Shown here in pieces: positions 52,209 through 60,898 of a stretch of 64,000 bases of DNA; the first letter of the stretch is position 1; every line of letters starts with the position of its first letter. The position numbers and the translations under genes were made by a program. Under the pieces are notes generated by a model. The model ran no database searches. It worked only from the letters and a program-made list of their open reading frames with translations, and had not been told where the DNA came from. The stretch spans positions 6,600,501-6,664,500 of the forward strand of contig NZ_JARUBL010000001.1 of assembly GCF_029626155.1 (NCBI RefSeq), written 5' to 3'. This DNA is from Solwaraspora sp. WMMD1047 (GTDB taxonomy: Bacteria; Actinomycetota; Actinomycetes; Mycobacteriales; Micromonosporaceae).

Positions 52209-52562
52209 ACACGCTCCCCGGATGGCATGCCCATGAGATCACGTCGAGACCTCCAATCTCAACCAGTTGCAGGTATCGCCTTGACCTACAATCGCCACCG
52301 GTTGTAGGTTCCAAGCGAACGCTCCCGGATGGCTCTTGGGGCGCTCACCCCCGGTCGGGGCGGGCTTGGTGTTTGCGTAGGTCCGGATGGTCCGCCCCGG
52401 CCGACCACGTGCGGCTCTGTGGTCGTACCGCTGAAGTGATGGCTGCGGTCGCAGGGCGGGTGGCCCGACCCTGCTCTCCCCCTATCCGGGGTCGGGCCGC
52501 CCTTCCAACGGCTCATGGCACGACCCGGCCGGATCCCGTGACCCCGAAGGGTGGTACCCCGC
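52209..52562. other. 354-bp divergent region with candidate GntR operator
   Basis: It lies between the GntR pair (leftward) and the Cys-rich gene unit (rightward). Besides the operator at 52267-52309, TTGACC (52281-52286) and TAGGTT (52305-52310), 18 bases apart, could be a rightward promoter overlapping the operator. The rest shows GC-rich hairpin potential but no gene I trust. Confidence 0.6.
52267..52309. promoter_or_regulatory. candidate GntR operator with three half-sites
   Basis: TTGCAGGT (52267-52274), ACCTACAA (52284-52291) and TTGTAGGT (52302-52309). The last two form a perfect 8-bp inverted repeat with a 10-base spacer. It is placed upstream of the tandem GntR genes. Confidence 0.55.
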
Positions 52563-52673
52563 GTGCGTCGACTGTTTCACCTGATCTTTCCCCGCTGCCG
52601 GCGTGGCCGGCGGCCGGTCCGGCGGATGCCGAACGAGGGCGCCTACTACGACCGGAGGCGCCGGCATGGCTGA
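52563..52673 (+). CDS. 36-residue Arg-rich ORF coupled to the Cys-rich protein gene
   Basis: GTG 52563 with GAAGGGTGG upstream opens a 36-codon frame rich in Arg, starting VRRLFHLIFPRCRRGRRPVR and ending MPNEGAYYDRRRRHG. Its TGA overlaps the ATG of the following gene by 8 bases, which suggests translational coupling. Similar short basic ORFs precede regulators in actinomycete accessory elements, but I do not recognise a family. Confidence 0.5.
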   Translation: MRRLFHLIFPRCRRGRRPVRRMPNEGAYYDRRRRHG

Positions 52674-54678
52674 CGCGTACACGGTGATCTGCGGTTGGTG
52701 TGCCGGGCTGACCTGGCGGCAGCGCACCTGCGACTGCCGGGACGGGCAGCTCGCCGCCGTCACCGGCCGACCCGGCACCGCCAAGCCGCTACGTGACCTG
52801 CGCGGACCGTGGGTCGGCTGCCGGGACTGCCGGGGCACCGGCATCATCACCGTGCCCTGCCACGACTGTGAGCGGCGCGGCCGGCGACGCGCCCAGGTGG
52901 TGCTCACCGTCGGCAACCTCGACACCGGGCAGGTCGCCTCCGCGAACCTCGTGCCCGGATCCCTTGATCTTGCCCCCACCCCGGACGGGCGCTGGTGGCT
53001 GCCGCTGCGGCCTATCGTGGCCGACCTCGCCGGCCGGGCCGGGGTCGCCCCCGCCAGCCTCTACGACCCCGACTTTCCCGAGCGACCCGGCGGGCTCGAC
53101 CGGGACGGCATCACCCTGCCGCCCGACTGGCGGCCCGACCTGCCCGAAGCGCGCCGGCACGAGCTGGAGGGCGCCGCCCTCGCCGAGCAGGCCAGCCTGC
53201 GCTGGCTGGTCCTGCTCGGCCACACCACCGCGCCCGGGCCGGCCGACCATCTCAAGCTACTCGGCCGGCTCTGCGCGCTCGCCGACCAGCTCCGCGTCGA
53301 CCTGGTCGTCGAGGCCCGCCGCGACCCGGTACGCGCCGAGCCGAGCTGGGACATCCGCTACGAGCTGCCCGGCTCGCCCGTGCCGGAGCTGCCGCGACGC
53401 CGGCTCCGCGACCTGCTCACGGCCGTCGCCACAGTCAATCCGGTACGCGCGGCAGCCGCCCTCGCCCACGCCGACCCGGCCGCCCCCGCCCACTACTTCG
53501 CCTCCGACGATCCAGCGAACCTGCCCCGGTCAGTGGGCGTCAACGGGTACCCGGCCGCGCACGACCTCGACCAGCTCGAACGCCGCATCCTCCGGGACGC
53601 GCACGACAGCGTCGGCGGGCAGGCCATCTGGCGGGACCGCACCTGGTGGCACGTCACCCTGCGGTCCGCCCCCGATGTCGCCTCCGCCCCGCACCGGCCG
53701 GTGCCGCTGGTGCGCGGCTGGGAACCGCCCGCCCCCGCCTACCAGGGCGACCCGATCCCGTCGTCGGACTGCCCGCACTGCCCGCCGCCGGAGCCGGGCG
53801 CCGGCCGGCCACACTGCCCCTACTGCGGCGGCACCCGGATCGTGCGGCACGGCTCCACCCTCACCGTCACCGATCTGCACGCCCGCTGCGTACACGTGAA
53901 CCTGCGCCCGGACGACGGCGCCGGCGCCGCGGTGGCCGCCAGCTACGGCACGGGCGCCCCGGTGCTCCGGCTCCCCGCGCACCTGCGGCTCGGCGCCCAC
54001 GCCAGCACTTTCGCGGTACGCCCAGAGGACCTGACCAGCGTCGACGGCGAGCTGGTGCTGGACTGGTTCCTCCGGGAGGGGATCGTGCACCACACCGACC
54101 CGGACGCCGACCCGGTCGCGCTGTACCTGGCCCGCGCCACCGCCGGAGTGCCCGGCGCGCGGCTGTTCGTGCGTGCCAACGACTGGGCCGGCCCGTCCCT
54201 TGACGACCTCGCCCGACTGGTGCTCGGCCTCGGCCTGGCGCTGGACGTCACCGCCGTCGACCACCGCCTCAACGCCGGCAACCCGCATCTGGTCCAGGGC
54301 GTGAGCTGGTCCGTCCGCGTCGTCCACCCGTCCGCCCCGCTCACCGCCGACGAGTTCCCCGTCCACAACGGACTCCCCGAAGCGGTCGCCCACTGCCTCC
54401 GCTACCTCGGCGGCGCCCTCCGCTCCACCCTCCCCACCGACCCCACCCACCCCATCCCGGTCCCCGGCGCACCCCCTCCCACCAGCGCACCCACTCCACC
54501 GGACGCGCACACTCCCGCCGACGCCGCCACCCCCAACGCCGCCGCCCTGACGATCCGCCTCCGCACCCTCGCCGCCACCCACCCCGGCCGACCTGTCGCC
54601 TCCCGCCTCGACCCCACCGGCTCCCGCCTCACAACCCCGCTCGACTCAACAGATCTTGGCAAGAAACGGCCCTCATAG
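52666..54678 (+). CDS. large Cys-rich (CxxC zinc motif) protein, unknown
   Basis: A 670-residue cytoplasmic protein. The N-terminus has CGWCAGLTWRQRTCDC, then CRDCRGTGIITVPCHDC, a DnaJ-like zinc-finger pattern. A second set, CPHCPPPEPG followed by CPYCGGTRIV, lies at about residues 390-420. The flanking regions are alpha/beta and Pro-rich (residues 600-650 are PTPPDAHTPADAATP-like). No catalytic motif is recognised. ATG 52666 is fixed by GGAGGCG. The DnaJ-type zinc modules suggest binding to protein or nucleic acid. It is preceded by a coupled 36-codon ORF and a candidate GntR-controlled promoter. Confidence 0.75.
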   Translation: MADAYTVICGWCAGLTWRQRTCDCRDGQLAAVTGRPGTAKPLRDLRGPWVGCRDCRGTGIITVPCHDCERRGRRRAQVVLTVGNLDTGQVASANLVPGSLDLAPTPDGRWWLPLRPIVADLAGRAGVAPASLYDPDFPERPGGLDRDGITLPPDWRPDLPEARRHELEGAALAEQASLRWLVLLGHTTAPGPADHLKLLGRLCALADQLRVDLVVEARRDPVRAEPSWDIRYELPGSPVPELPRRRLRDLLTAVATVNPVRAAAALAHADPAAPAHYFASDDPANLPRSVGVNGYPAAHDLDQLERRILRDAHDSVGGQAIWRDRTWWHVTLRSAPDVASAPHRPVPLVRGWEPPAPAYQGDPIPSSDCPHCPPPEPGAGRPHCPYCGGTRIVRHGSTLTVTDLHARCVHVNLRPDDGAGAAVAASYGTGAPVLRLPAHLRLGAHASTFAVRPEDLTSVDGELVLDWFLREGIVHHTDPDADPVALYLARATAGVPGARLFVRANDWAGPSLDDLARLVLGLGLALDVTAVDHRLNAGNPHLVQGVSWSVRVVHPSAPLTADEFPVHNGLPEAVAHCLRYLGGALRSTLPTDPTHPIPVPGAPPPTSAPTPPDAHTPADAATPNAAALTIRLRTLAATHPGRPVASRLDPTGSRLTTPLDSTDLGKKRPS

Positions 54679-54682
54679 GCCC

Positions 54683-55290
54683 TCATAGGGGCCATTGGCT
54701 CCCAAGATCGGAGCCGGTTGATAGGTCGAGGCGGGCGCTGATGCGGTCGGCGAAGGTTGCGGCGCCGCATTTGCTGAGCCGGTCGAGCACCTCGGGCACG
54801 GTTCGCCGTCGGTGCCCCGGGGCACGCCCTGTCATCGCGCTCTGTCGACGGATGATGTCGGCCACCAGATTTGGTTGCAGATCGTACTGATGACAGAGGA
54901 ACTGGTAGGGATCCTGCGCCTCCAACTCGAACGGCACCAGAGAGAGATCGGAAAGTCGCTCAGATTCCTGGTGACGATCAGATCCGCGCGGCCCACGACG
55001 GCAGCCGCGAGCACGTGGCGGTCGCCGTCGTCGTTCGACATGTGGGGAATGATCGACTGGTAGCCCGTCACGCAGGCGCCCTCGAACGCCTCGTTCATTC
55101 GGCTGAAGGTGTAGTCAAGCCGATCTGGCCGAATGTCGGGTCGAAGCCGCAGGACCGTCCGGCGCACCTCCGCGAGAATGTCCCCACTCCACAGTGGACG
55201 ATATAGCCCAGACTCCGCGACGAGGAGAAGCGTGTCTCGAAGCACGTTCGGCACCAGGACGTTCGCGTCAAGAAGGGCGGAGAACGGCAC
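54683..55290 (-). pseudogene. PIN-domain toxin, frameshifted at a TC repeat
   Basis: Two minus-strand frames make one PIN-domain gene. The first (GTG 55290 to about 54940) has LLDANVLVPNVLRDTLLLVA (first Asp), LWSGDILAEVRRTVL, NDDGDRHVLAAAVVG (acidic site) and SDFPISL. The second continues VPFELEAQDPYQFLCHQYDL to the stop at 54683. They join exactly if one TC unit is removed from the (TC)4 tract at 54939-54946, giving 201 residues. As it stands the reading frame breaks in the last third. The HTH antitoxin gene lies 42 bases upstream, the usual order for this toxin-antitoxin type. Confidence 0.8.
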
Positions 55291-55332
55291 CGGACGAGGA
55301 TAGGCGGCGATTGCTCACCACGGAAGTTGACC

Positions 55333-55842
55333 TTAACCGGATGCGGAATCGCGCTCGTCGTACGCGGAACCGGAGAGATCGTAAAGGCCGAGGTCCATTG
55401 CCTCGTTGGTCAACTCCTGCAGGATCTCCTGCCGCTCGCCCCTTCTCCGCTCCTGATAGCGCAACAGATCGGCAAGCTTGATGCGACGATGGCTGTTGGG
55501 ACGCTCGAATGGGATCTTGCCATCGTCGAGCAGCTTCGTCAGCGTTGGACGCGACACCCCCAGCATGTCGGCGGCCTGCTGACTGGTCAGGGTCGTGTGG
55601 TGCGGCGCGATGGTGATCGCGTAACCGCTCGCCAATGCCTCAAGCGCCTTGACCAGCACCGCATGCAGCCCGTCCGGCAATTCGATGGCGCTGGAGCCGT
55701 CGGCACTCAACAGCTTCGCCCGGGCCTCGGGCACGTCTTGCCCACGCCGTCGGAGCACCTGGAGCAGGTCCACGACGACGCCGGTGTCGGCCGCCTCCGG
55801 AAGAATCGTCTGCTCGTCCATGACCCGTTGAGCATCCCCCAT
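55333..55842 (-). CDS. excisionase-type HTH antitoxin of a PIN toxin-antitoxin pair
   Basis: A 169-residue protein. TTLTSQQAADMLGVSRPTLTKLLDDGKIPFERPNSHRRI is a MerR/excisionase-like HTH plus wing, occupying the last third. The N-terminal part is helical (DEQTILPEAADTGVVVDLLQ, PDGLHAVLVKALEALASGYA). Proteins of this plan occur directly before PIN toxin genes and neutralise them. The ATG at 55842 is the likely start. With the toxin frame broken, the pair is probably inactive in this sequence. Confidence 0.85.
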   Translation of the reverse strand: MGDAQRVMDEQTILPEAADTGVVVDLLQVLRRRGQDVPEARAKLLSADGSSAIELPDGLHAVLVKALEALASGYAITIAPHHTTLTSQQAADMLGVSRPTLTKLLDDGKIPFERPNSHRRIKLADLLRYQERRRGERQEILQELTNEAMDLGLYDLSGSAYDERDSASG

Positions 55843-55920
55843 GGACACATCCTGTCGACCAACTCGAAAGATTCGCAAGCGATCCGCTATTTTCGTCAGA
55901 TTCCTTAATTCCGGACAAAA

Positions 55921-58260
55921 TCACAGGGTTGCGGTGCGGGGGCAGCTCCAGTTGCCCTGGCCGCTGTCCCAGCTCATGACCGGGGCGTTGAAGCGGCCGG
56001 TGGACTGTGACGCGAAGAGCCAGAGGCCGGTGCGGTAGTCGCCGTAGTCGTAGAGTGCGGCGATGTCCACCACGTGATCGCCGGTGAACTCGCCGGACAC
56101 GAACCGGGAGGCGCCTGCGTGCCAGTTGCCCGGACCGCTGTCCCAGCCCACCATCGGCGCGGCGAACCGGCCCCGGCCGACCGCCTCGAACACGAACAAC
56201 CGGGTCAACCCACCCCCGTAATCGTAGAACGCGCCGACGTCGGCGAGCCCGTCGGCGGTGAAGTCCCCGGCCACATACCTGGCCCGGCCGGCGTCCCACG
56301 CGTCGTCGCCGCTGTCCCACCGGACCGCCGGCTCGACGAACCGACCGTCGCCGGCCGCCTCGAACACGAACAACCGGGTCAACCCGCCCCCGTAGTCGTA
56401 GAACGCGCCGATGTCGATGATCCGGTCGTCGGTGAAGTCGCCCACCACCAGCCGGGAACTCCCCAGCTCCCAGCCACCCTCCCCGCTGTCCCAGCGCTGC
56501 ACCGGGTCGTGGAAGCCACCGGTCCCGTCCGCCTCGAAGACCAACAACCGGGTACGCGCGTCGCCGTAGTCGTAGAACGCGCCGATGTCGGCGGACCCGT
56601 CGCCGGTGAAGTCGCCCGCGACGAACCGGGACCGGGGCAGATCCCAGTTACCCTCCCCGCTCTCCCATCTGACCAGCGGCTCGTAGAACCCGCCGAACCC
56701 GTCGGACTCGAACACCAGCAGCCGCGCCAGGCCGCCGCCGTAGTCGTAGAAGACCGCCACGTCGGCGTACTCGTCGCCGTTGAAGTCGCCGGCCACCAGC
56801 CGCGACCGGTTCAGGTCCCAGTTGCCCCGACCGCTGTCCCACACCATCTCGGGCGCCCAGAACTCGCCCCCCGGCCGGCCCTGCGTCACCCACAGCTCAA
56901 CCTGCCCGGCGCCGTTGTCGAGGAACATCACCACGTCGTCGAGGTGGTCCCGGTTGATGTCGACCCGGAGGCTGCCGCGCTCGCTGTCGGCCGGCGACCG
57001 GTTCCACCACGGATCCGGGTCCGGCTCCGGCACGGTACGCAACGTGAGGCCGTAGGCGGCCAGGGCCGGGTTCACCGGCTGGAACATCGAATCCCCGCCC
57101 TCGGTGCAGTCCCCGCGACCGACGGACGTCAGCCCCTGCGCCTGGTCACCGGCGAGGTAGGGCCCGCCGGAGTCGCCCGGCTCCACGCACGCGGTGGTGA
57201 GCGTCAACCCTTCGATGTAGTTACCCGATTTCGTGGTGGTGCTCACGTCCTTGGCCACGACGGTGCCGCACCGCACGCCGGTCTTGAAGCCGCTGCGGCA
57301 CACCGCCGCCCCCACCGCGGCCTCCTGCGAGCCCGCCACCGCGCCCAGCCCGACCACCTCGGGCAGGTTGTTCCACTTCGGGGTGGTCCGGACCCAGGCG
57401 TGGTCGTGGATCGGGAAGGTGACGCCGGCCCACTCGCCGAGTTTGACGCCGAGCGGCGACTTCACCTCCCCTTCCTCGTAGCAGTGCCCGGCGGTGAGGA
57501 ACCCGCCCTCGACGGCGAACCCGACCGAGCACCGCCCCCGCGAGGACCGGAACGCCTCCCCGCCCCGCAGGTCCTCCACCGTCTGCATCGGCCCGTCCCG
57601 GAACTCGACCCGCACGGCCGCCGCGTCGACGCCGGAGTCGACGGCGAACCCGACCGCGTCGGCCCGCCGGCCCGGCTGGGCGTGCACGGTCACGCTGTTG
57701 CTGGGCAGATCCACGTACCAGGCGAAGACCGATCCGGGTACGGCCGCCGCGTTGCGGTCCAGCGCCTCCTTCATCTCGTCGAGCTGGGCCGCGCGGTAGC
57801 GCACCAACCGCGTCCGGACTCCGGCCCGCTCGACCACCGCACCGTCGCCCGCGCCGGTCACCCCGGCGACCAGGCCCGACCCGTCCGCCGCCACCCACAC
57901 CCCGGCGAAACCCGCCCCGAGCTTCGCCCGCAACACCGACTCCATCGGGTACGCGGACCCCTCGGTCGCCCGCCGCGCCCGGAGCTGGTCGTCGGTGATC
58001 CCCAGGTCCCGCCGCAGCGCCCCGGCCGCCGGCCCGGGCTGCGTCACCGCCGCCGGCCCGGGACGCGTTGCCGTCTCGTGGCCGGTCGACGCGGCCAGGG
58101 CTGCCGGCGGCAGGGCTGCTGCGGCCAGGGCTGCCGGCGGCAGGGCTGCTGCCGCCGGGTCCACCGTCAGCCCGGCCGTGCCGGCGGCCAGGCCGAGCAG
58201 CGCCGCCGACAGACCGGCAATCAGCCGCGCCCGCCGGCCCGCGTGTCGCCGTACCCCCAT
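55921..58260 (-). CDS. secreted S1 serine protease with six FG-GAP/VCBS-like repeats
   Basis: A 779-residue exported protein. The signal peptide (about residues 1-38) precedes an Ala/Pro-rich stretch with AALPPAALAA repeats and an alpha-lytic-protease-type prodomain (ALRRDLGITDDQLRARRATE). The protease domain (about 235-415) has triad His259 (FLTAGHC), Asp286 (HDHAWVR) and Ser364 (GDSGGP). Six repeats of about 56 residues follow (430-779), each like VAGDFTGDGSADIGAFYDYG, of the FG-GAP beta-propeller type. Trypsin-like domains fused to such propellers are found in actinomycetes and may bind surface polymers. GGGGAGGA lies 5 bases before the ATG. Confidence 0.9.
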   Translation of the reverse strand: MGVRRHAGRRARLIAGLSAALLGLAAGTAGLTVDPAAAALPPAALAAAALPPAALAASTGHETATRPGPAAVTQPGPAAGALRRDLGITDDQLRARRATEGSAYPMESVLRAKLGAGFAGVWVAADGSGLVAGVTGAGDGAVVERAGVRTRLVRYRAAQLDEMKEALDRNAAAVPGSVFAWYVDLPSNSVTVHAQPGRRADAVGFAVDSGVDAAAVRVEFRDGPMQTVEDLRGGEAFRSSRGRCSVGFAVEGGFLTAGHCYEEGEVKSPLGVKLGEWAGVTFPIHDHAWVRTTPKWNNLPEVVGLGAVAGSQEAAVGAAVCRSGFKTGVRCGTVVAKDVSTTTKSGNYIEGLTLTTACVEPGDSGGPYLAGDQAQGLTSVGRGDCTEGGDSMFQPVNPALAAYGLTLRTVPEPDPDPWWNRSPADSERGSLRVDINRDHLDDVVMFLDNGAGQVELWVTQGRPGGEFWAPEMVWDSGRGNWDLNRSRLVAGDFNGDEYADVAVFYDYGGGLARLLVFESDGFGGFYEPLVRWESGEGNWDLPRSRFVAGDFTGDGSADIGAFYDYGDARTRLLVFEADGTGGFHDPVQRWDSGEGGWELGSSRLVVGDFTDDRIIDIGAFYDYGGGLTRLFVFEAAGDGRFVEPAVRWDSGDDAWDAGRARYVAGDFTADGLADVGAFYDYGGGLTRLFVFEAVGRGRFAAPMVGWDSGPGNWHAGASRFVSGEFTGDHVVDIAALYDYGDYRTGLWLFASQSTGRFNAPVMSWDSGQGNWSCPRTATL
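58091..58150 (-). repeat. perfect 30-bp tandem duplication in the protease N-terminal region
   Basis: The 30-base unit at 58091-58120 is repeated exactly at 58121-58150. It codes two copies of the Ala/Pro-rich decapeptide in the linker behind the signal peptide. It looks like a slippage hotspot. Confidence 0.85.
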
Positions 58261-58650
58261 CCGGTCCTCCCCACCTCGCACCCGATGAGGCAGCACGCTA
58301 CATAGGGATCAGCCGATTTCGTGTCGGCTTTGGACCGGGAAACTGTCGCTCAGCCGATGCTCGCGGGACGGCCCGCGCCACCGCGTCCACCGCCCTCGGG
58401 CCGCAAGAGGCCACAGGCAACAGGGCGGGAGCGGGTTGCGCGGCAGGTTCCCGGCCACTCCGCGTCGGCCGGCCTGAGCTGGGACGACGGCGACGACGTG
58501 TGCCGAGCGGCCCGGTACCCCGTCGGCTTTTCGGTCAGGTTGACCATCCCGGGTGGACCGACGGTGGAACGGATCAAGCGATCCCCGCGACCAATCCGCG
58601 AAACCTACTCTTGCCCTCCATTCGCAGCGGCGGACAGGAGTGGCTCCGAC
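58261..58650. other. 390-bp divergent intergenic region
   Basis: It lies between the protease gene (leftward) and the four-TM protein gene (rightward), and should hold both promoters. An in-frame extension upstream of the latter gene crosses it, but the true start is supported by AGGAG before ATG 58651. Nothing else is recognised. Confidence 0.6.
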
Positions 58651-60447
58651 ATGACAGATCCTGCTGGGTACGGGCAGCGGACGACGCCGTACTTCTACAC
58701 ACCAGCACCGGCCCCGCCACCGCCGTCGTTCAGCACCACCACCCGACTGCTCTGCAGTGCGGCGTACCTTGATCACGGGTTTGCCCGCACGGTCATCGAC
58801 GAGGTGGTGGAGAACGAGCAGCGGGCGGTCGCCCCGAGCGCCGACTTCGACCTCGAACCGGTGGTCCGGCACTCGTACCGGGCCCGGAAGATGCTCTTCG
58901 TCCGCGACCTCGTCCTCACCGGACTGCTGCTCGCCGGCCTGATCCTGGTCCCGTTCGTCACGCTGGCCTGGATCCTCACCGCCGCCGGCATCCTCGCCAT
59001 GCGCAGGAACGCGACCCTCGGCTCGGGAGCCGCTGCCGGTCTTCGGAGCACCGCGCTCTTCGTCACCGCCCTGATCGTGCTCTGCTGCCTCGGCGCCTTC
59101 ACCCCGCTGCTGCTGCTGCCGGGCGGCTCGGACACCTCCTCCGCCAGCGACCCCTTCGGCGGACCGTACGGCGGCGATACCGGAGGACTCGGCAGCAGCT
59201 TGGAGGAGGCGGCCCTGCAGACCGCGTTCTCGGCGACCGCGCTCGTGTTCCTGCTCGTGATGCTGCCGGTGGCGCTCGCGGCGGGCACCCTCGTCACCAG
59301 CGCCGTGCACCGGATCTCCGCGTTCCGGGCGATGCTGTCGTCATTCGGCGCCGCCGTGCCCGGCACCGCCCCGCCGCTGCCGAACGACCGGATCGCCCGC
59401 CGGATGGCCTGGGTACGCGCCGCGCAGTACGGCAACGTCACCGTGCACGCCCGCAATCCCCTGCTCGGCGCCGGCAACCCGGTCAGCGGCGCGTCCTGGA
59501 CGATGGCGCTGACCCTGCGTCCCGACCCGAACGCCACCCACGGCGGTTCCCGGCCGCCCACCGACGTGCACACCCTGGTCGACCCGCAGGAGATCCACCT
59601 GCGGCTGCGTGAGCGGGTACTGGCGCTCGCCGACCCGGCGCTGCCGGAGCACCAGCGGGTGCCGGGGGTGCGGATCGCCGACCACGTCGTCGCCGACGGT
59701 GAACGCCGCGACGGCGACCCGCTCCTCGACCGGGAACACCGGCCGCACGCGGTCGCCGCACCGGAGGCGATCACGGCGATCATCCGGCACCCGCAGGGTG
59801 GGCTCCGCTACTACCAGCGGTTCGTCGTCGGGGTCGACGGCAAGCAGGTGATGGCCGACGACGGGAGCCTGGTCCTGCCGGCGCAGAGCCAGGAGATCGC
59901 CATCTCCGCCTTCGTGCACGTCGCGGTCGAGGGTGGCCGCCTCTACGCCGAGTTCATCGGGATGCTGCTCCCGCCGGTCCGGGAGGAGTTCCACGTCGCC
60001 GACCGGCTCCGCCCCACGGCGGCCCCCGGGTTCGGCGCGGCGCTGCTGACGGCGGTGAAGAGCTGGCCCGACACGGTGAAGGCGCCGCTGCGGGTGGCCC
60101 GCTCGCTGTGGCAGATGGCCACCCTGCAGTCCCGGATGAACCGGGCCCGCACCGACAGCCGGGAGAACCTGATCAACGACTACGGGGCGCGGATCAGCGT
60201 CCGGGAACTGGCGAGCGAGGAGCTGCCCCGCAAGTTCCTTCAGGCCCTCGACGCGGAGAAATACCTGCAGCTCGTCGAGAAGGCGGTCTCCGAAGCGCTG
60301 CTGGACTATCTCGATGAGCGCCAGATCGACACCTCCGAGTACCGCCGCCGGATGGCCTTCATCCAGAACAACAACACCACCATCTCCGACAGCACCTTCG
60401 TCAACAGCGCGGTGGCGGTCGGCGCCAACGCGTCGGCGAGCAAGTGA
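58651..60447 (+). CDS. four-TM protein with C-terminal homotypic-type motif, unknown
   Basis: A 598-residue membrane protein. A Pro-rich N-terminus (YFYTPAPAPPPPSFS) is followed by a helical domain (SAAYLDHGFARTVIDEVVEN). Two TM helices lie at about 90-130 (LTGLLLAGLILVPFVTLAWI) and two more at about 130-215 (FVTALIVLCCLGAFTPLLLL; ALVFLLVMLPVALAAGTLVT). The rest is cytoplasmic and alpha/beta. The last ~25 residues, NNNTTISDSTFVNSAVAVGA onward, contain a short Ser/Thr/Asn/Val motif repeated at the start of the next protein. No function is known. ATG 58651 has AGGAG 11 bases upstream. Confidence 0.75.
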   Translation: MTDPAGYGQRTTPYFYTPAPAPPPPSFSTTTRLLCSAAYLDHGFARTVIDEVVENEQRAVAPSADFDLEPVVRHSYRARKMLFVRDLVLTGLLLAGLILVPFVTLAWILTAAGILAMRRNATLGSGAAAGLRSTALFVTALIVLCCLGAFTPLLLLPGGSDTSSASDPFGGPYGGDTGGLGSSLEEAALQTAFSATALVFLLVMLPVALAAGTLVTSAVHRISAFRAMLSSFGAAVPGTAPPLPNDRIARRMAWVRAAQYGNVTVHARNPLLGAGNPVSGASWTMALTLRPDPNATHGGSRPPTDVHTLVDPQEIHLRLRERVLALADPALPEHQRVPGVRIADHVVADGERRDGDPLLDREHRPHAVAAPEAITAIIRHPQGGLRYYQRFVVGVDGKQVMADDGSLVLPAQSQEIAISAFVHVAVEGGRLYAEFIGMLLPPVREEFHVADRLRPTAAPGFGAALLTAVKSWPDTVKAPLRVARSLWQMATLQSRMNRARTDSRENLINDYGARISVRELASEELPRKFLQALDAEKYLQLVEKAVSEALLDYLDERQIDTSEYRRRMAFIQNNNTTISDSTFVNSAVAVGANASASK

Positions 60448-60466
60448 GCGGAAAGGACGACCGACC

Positions 60467-60850
60467 GTGGGCGATGACATCCGGATCGAGCACAGCACGT
60501 TCGACAATTCGGCGGTGGCCGCCGGCCGGGGCGCGACCGCCCGGCACGGCGGGTCCGGCGGGCCGGACGAGCGGTTCTGGGCCGAACTCGAAAAGCTCCG
60601 TCGGGACCTGACGAACCTGCTCGTCCGGTTGGTCGCCCAGCCTCCTACCGCGCAGACGGACGACGCCGTCAGCCACATCTACGCCGTGCAGGGGGAGTTG
60701 GCGACCGGTCGGCGGGACCGGCGCGGCGTACTGCGGAATCTCGACCAACTGCTGGCGAGCCTTTCCGCGGCGGTAACGGTGGGGCCGTACGTGGTGCCGG
60801 CCGAACAGATCGCGCCGATCCAGGAATTCGTGGCCCGCCATGGCGAATGA
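60467..60850 (+). CDS. small helical protein with N-terminal motif shared with the four-TM protein
   Basis: A 127-residue protein. Its N-terminus, DDIRIEHSTFDNSAVAAGRG, matches the C-terminus of the protein encoded just upstream (I..STF.NSAVA.G..A.A). After a Gly/His linker a mainly helical domain follows (FWAELEKLRRDLTNLLVRLV, DAVSHIYAVQGELATG, GVLRNLDQLLASLSAAV). GTG 60467 has AAAGGA upstream; 19 bases separate it from the stop of the upstream gene. The arrangement suggests that the two proteins associate through the short motif. Confidence 0.75.
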   Translation: MGDDIRIEHSTFDNSAVAAGRGATARHGGSGGPDERFWAELEKLRRDLTNLLVRLVAQPPTAQTDDAVSHIYAVQGELATGRRDRRGVLRNLDQLLASLSAAVTVGPYVVPAEQIAPIQEFVARHGE

Positions 60851-60898
60851 ACGCACGCGTTGTGCGACTCCTCCGCTACCGAATGCCACAATCAGCTC

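Noticed and set aside
56074-58305. A 743-codon plus-strand frame opposite the protease
   Set aside because: Mirror image of the repeated FG-GAP coding sequence; no start site and no known motif.
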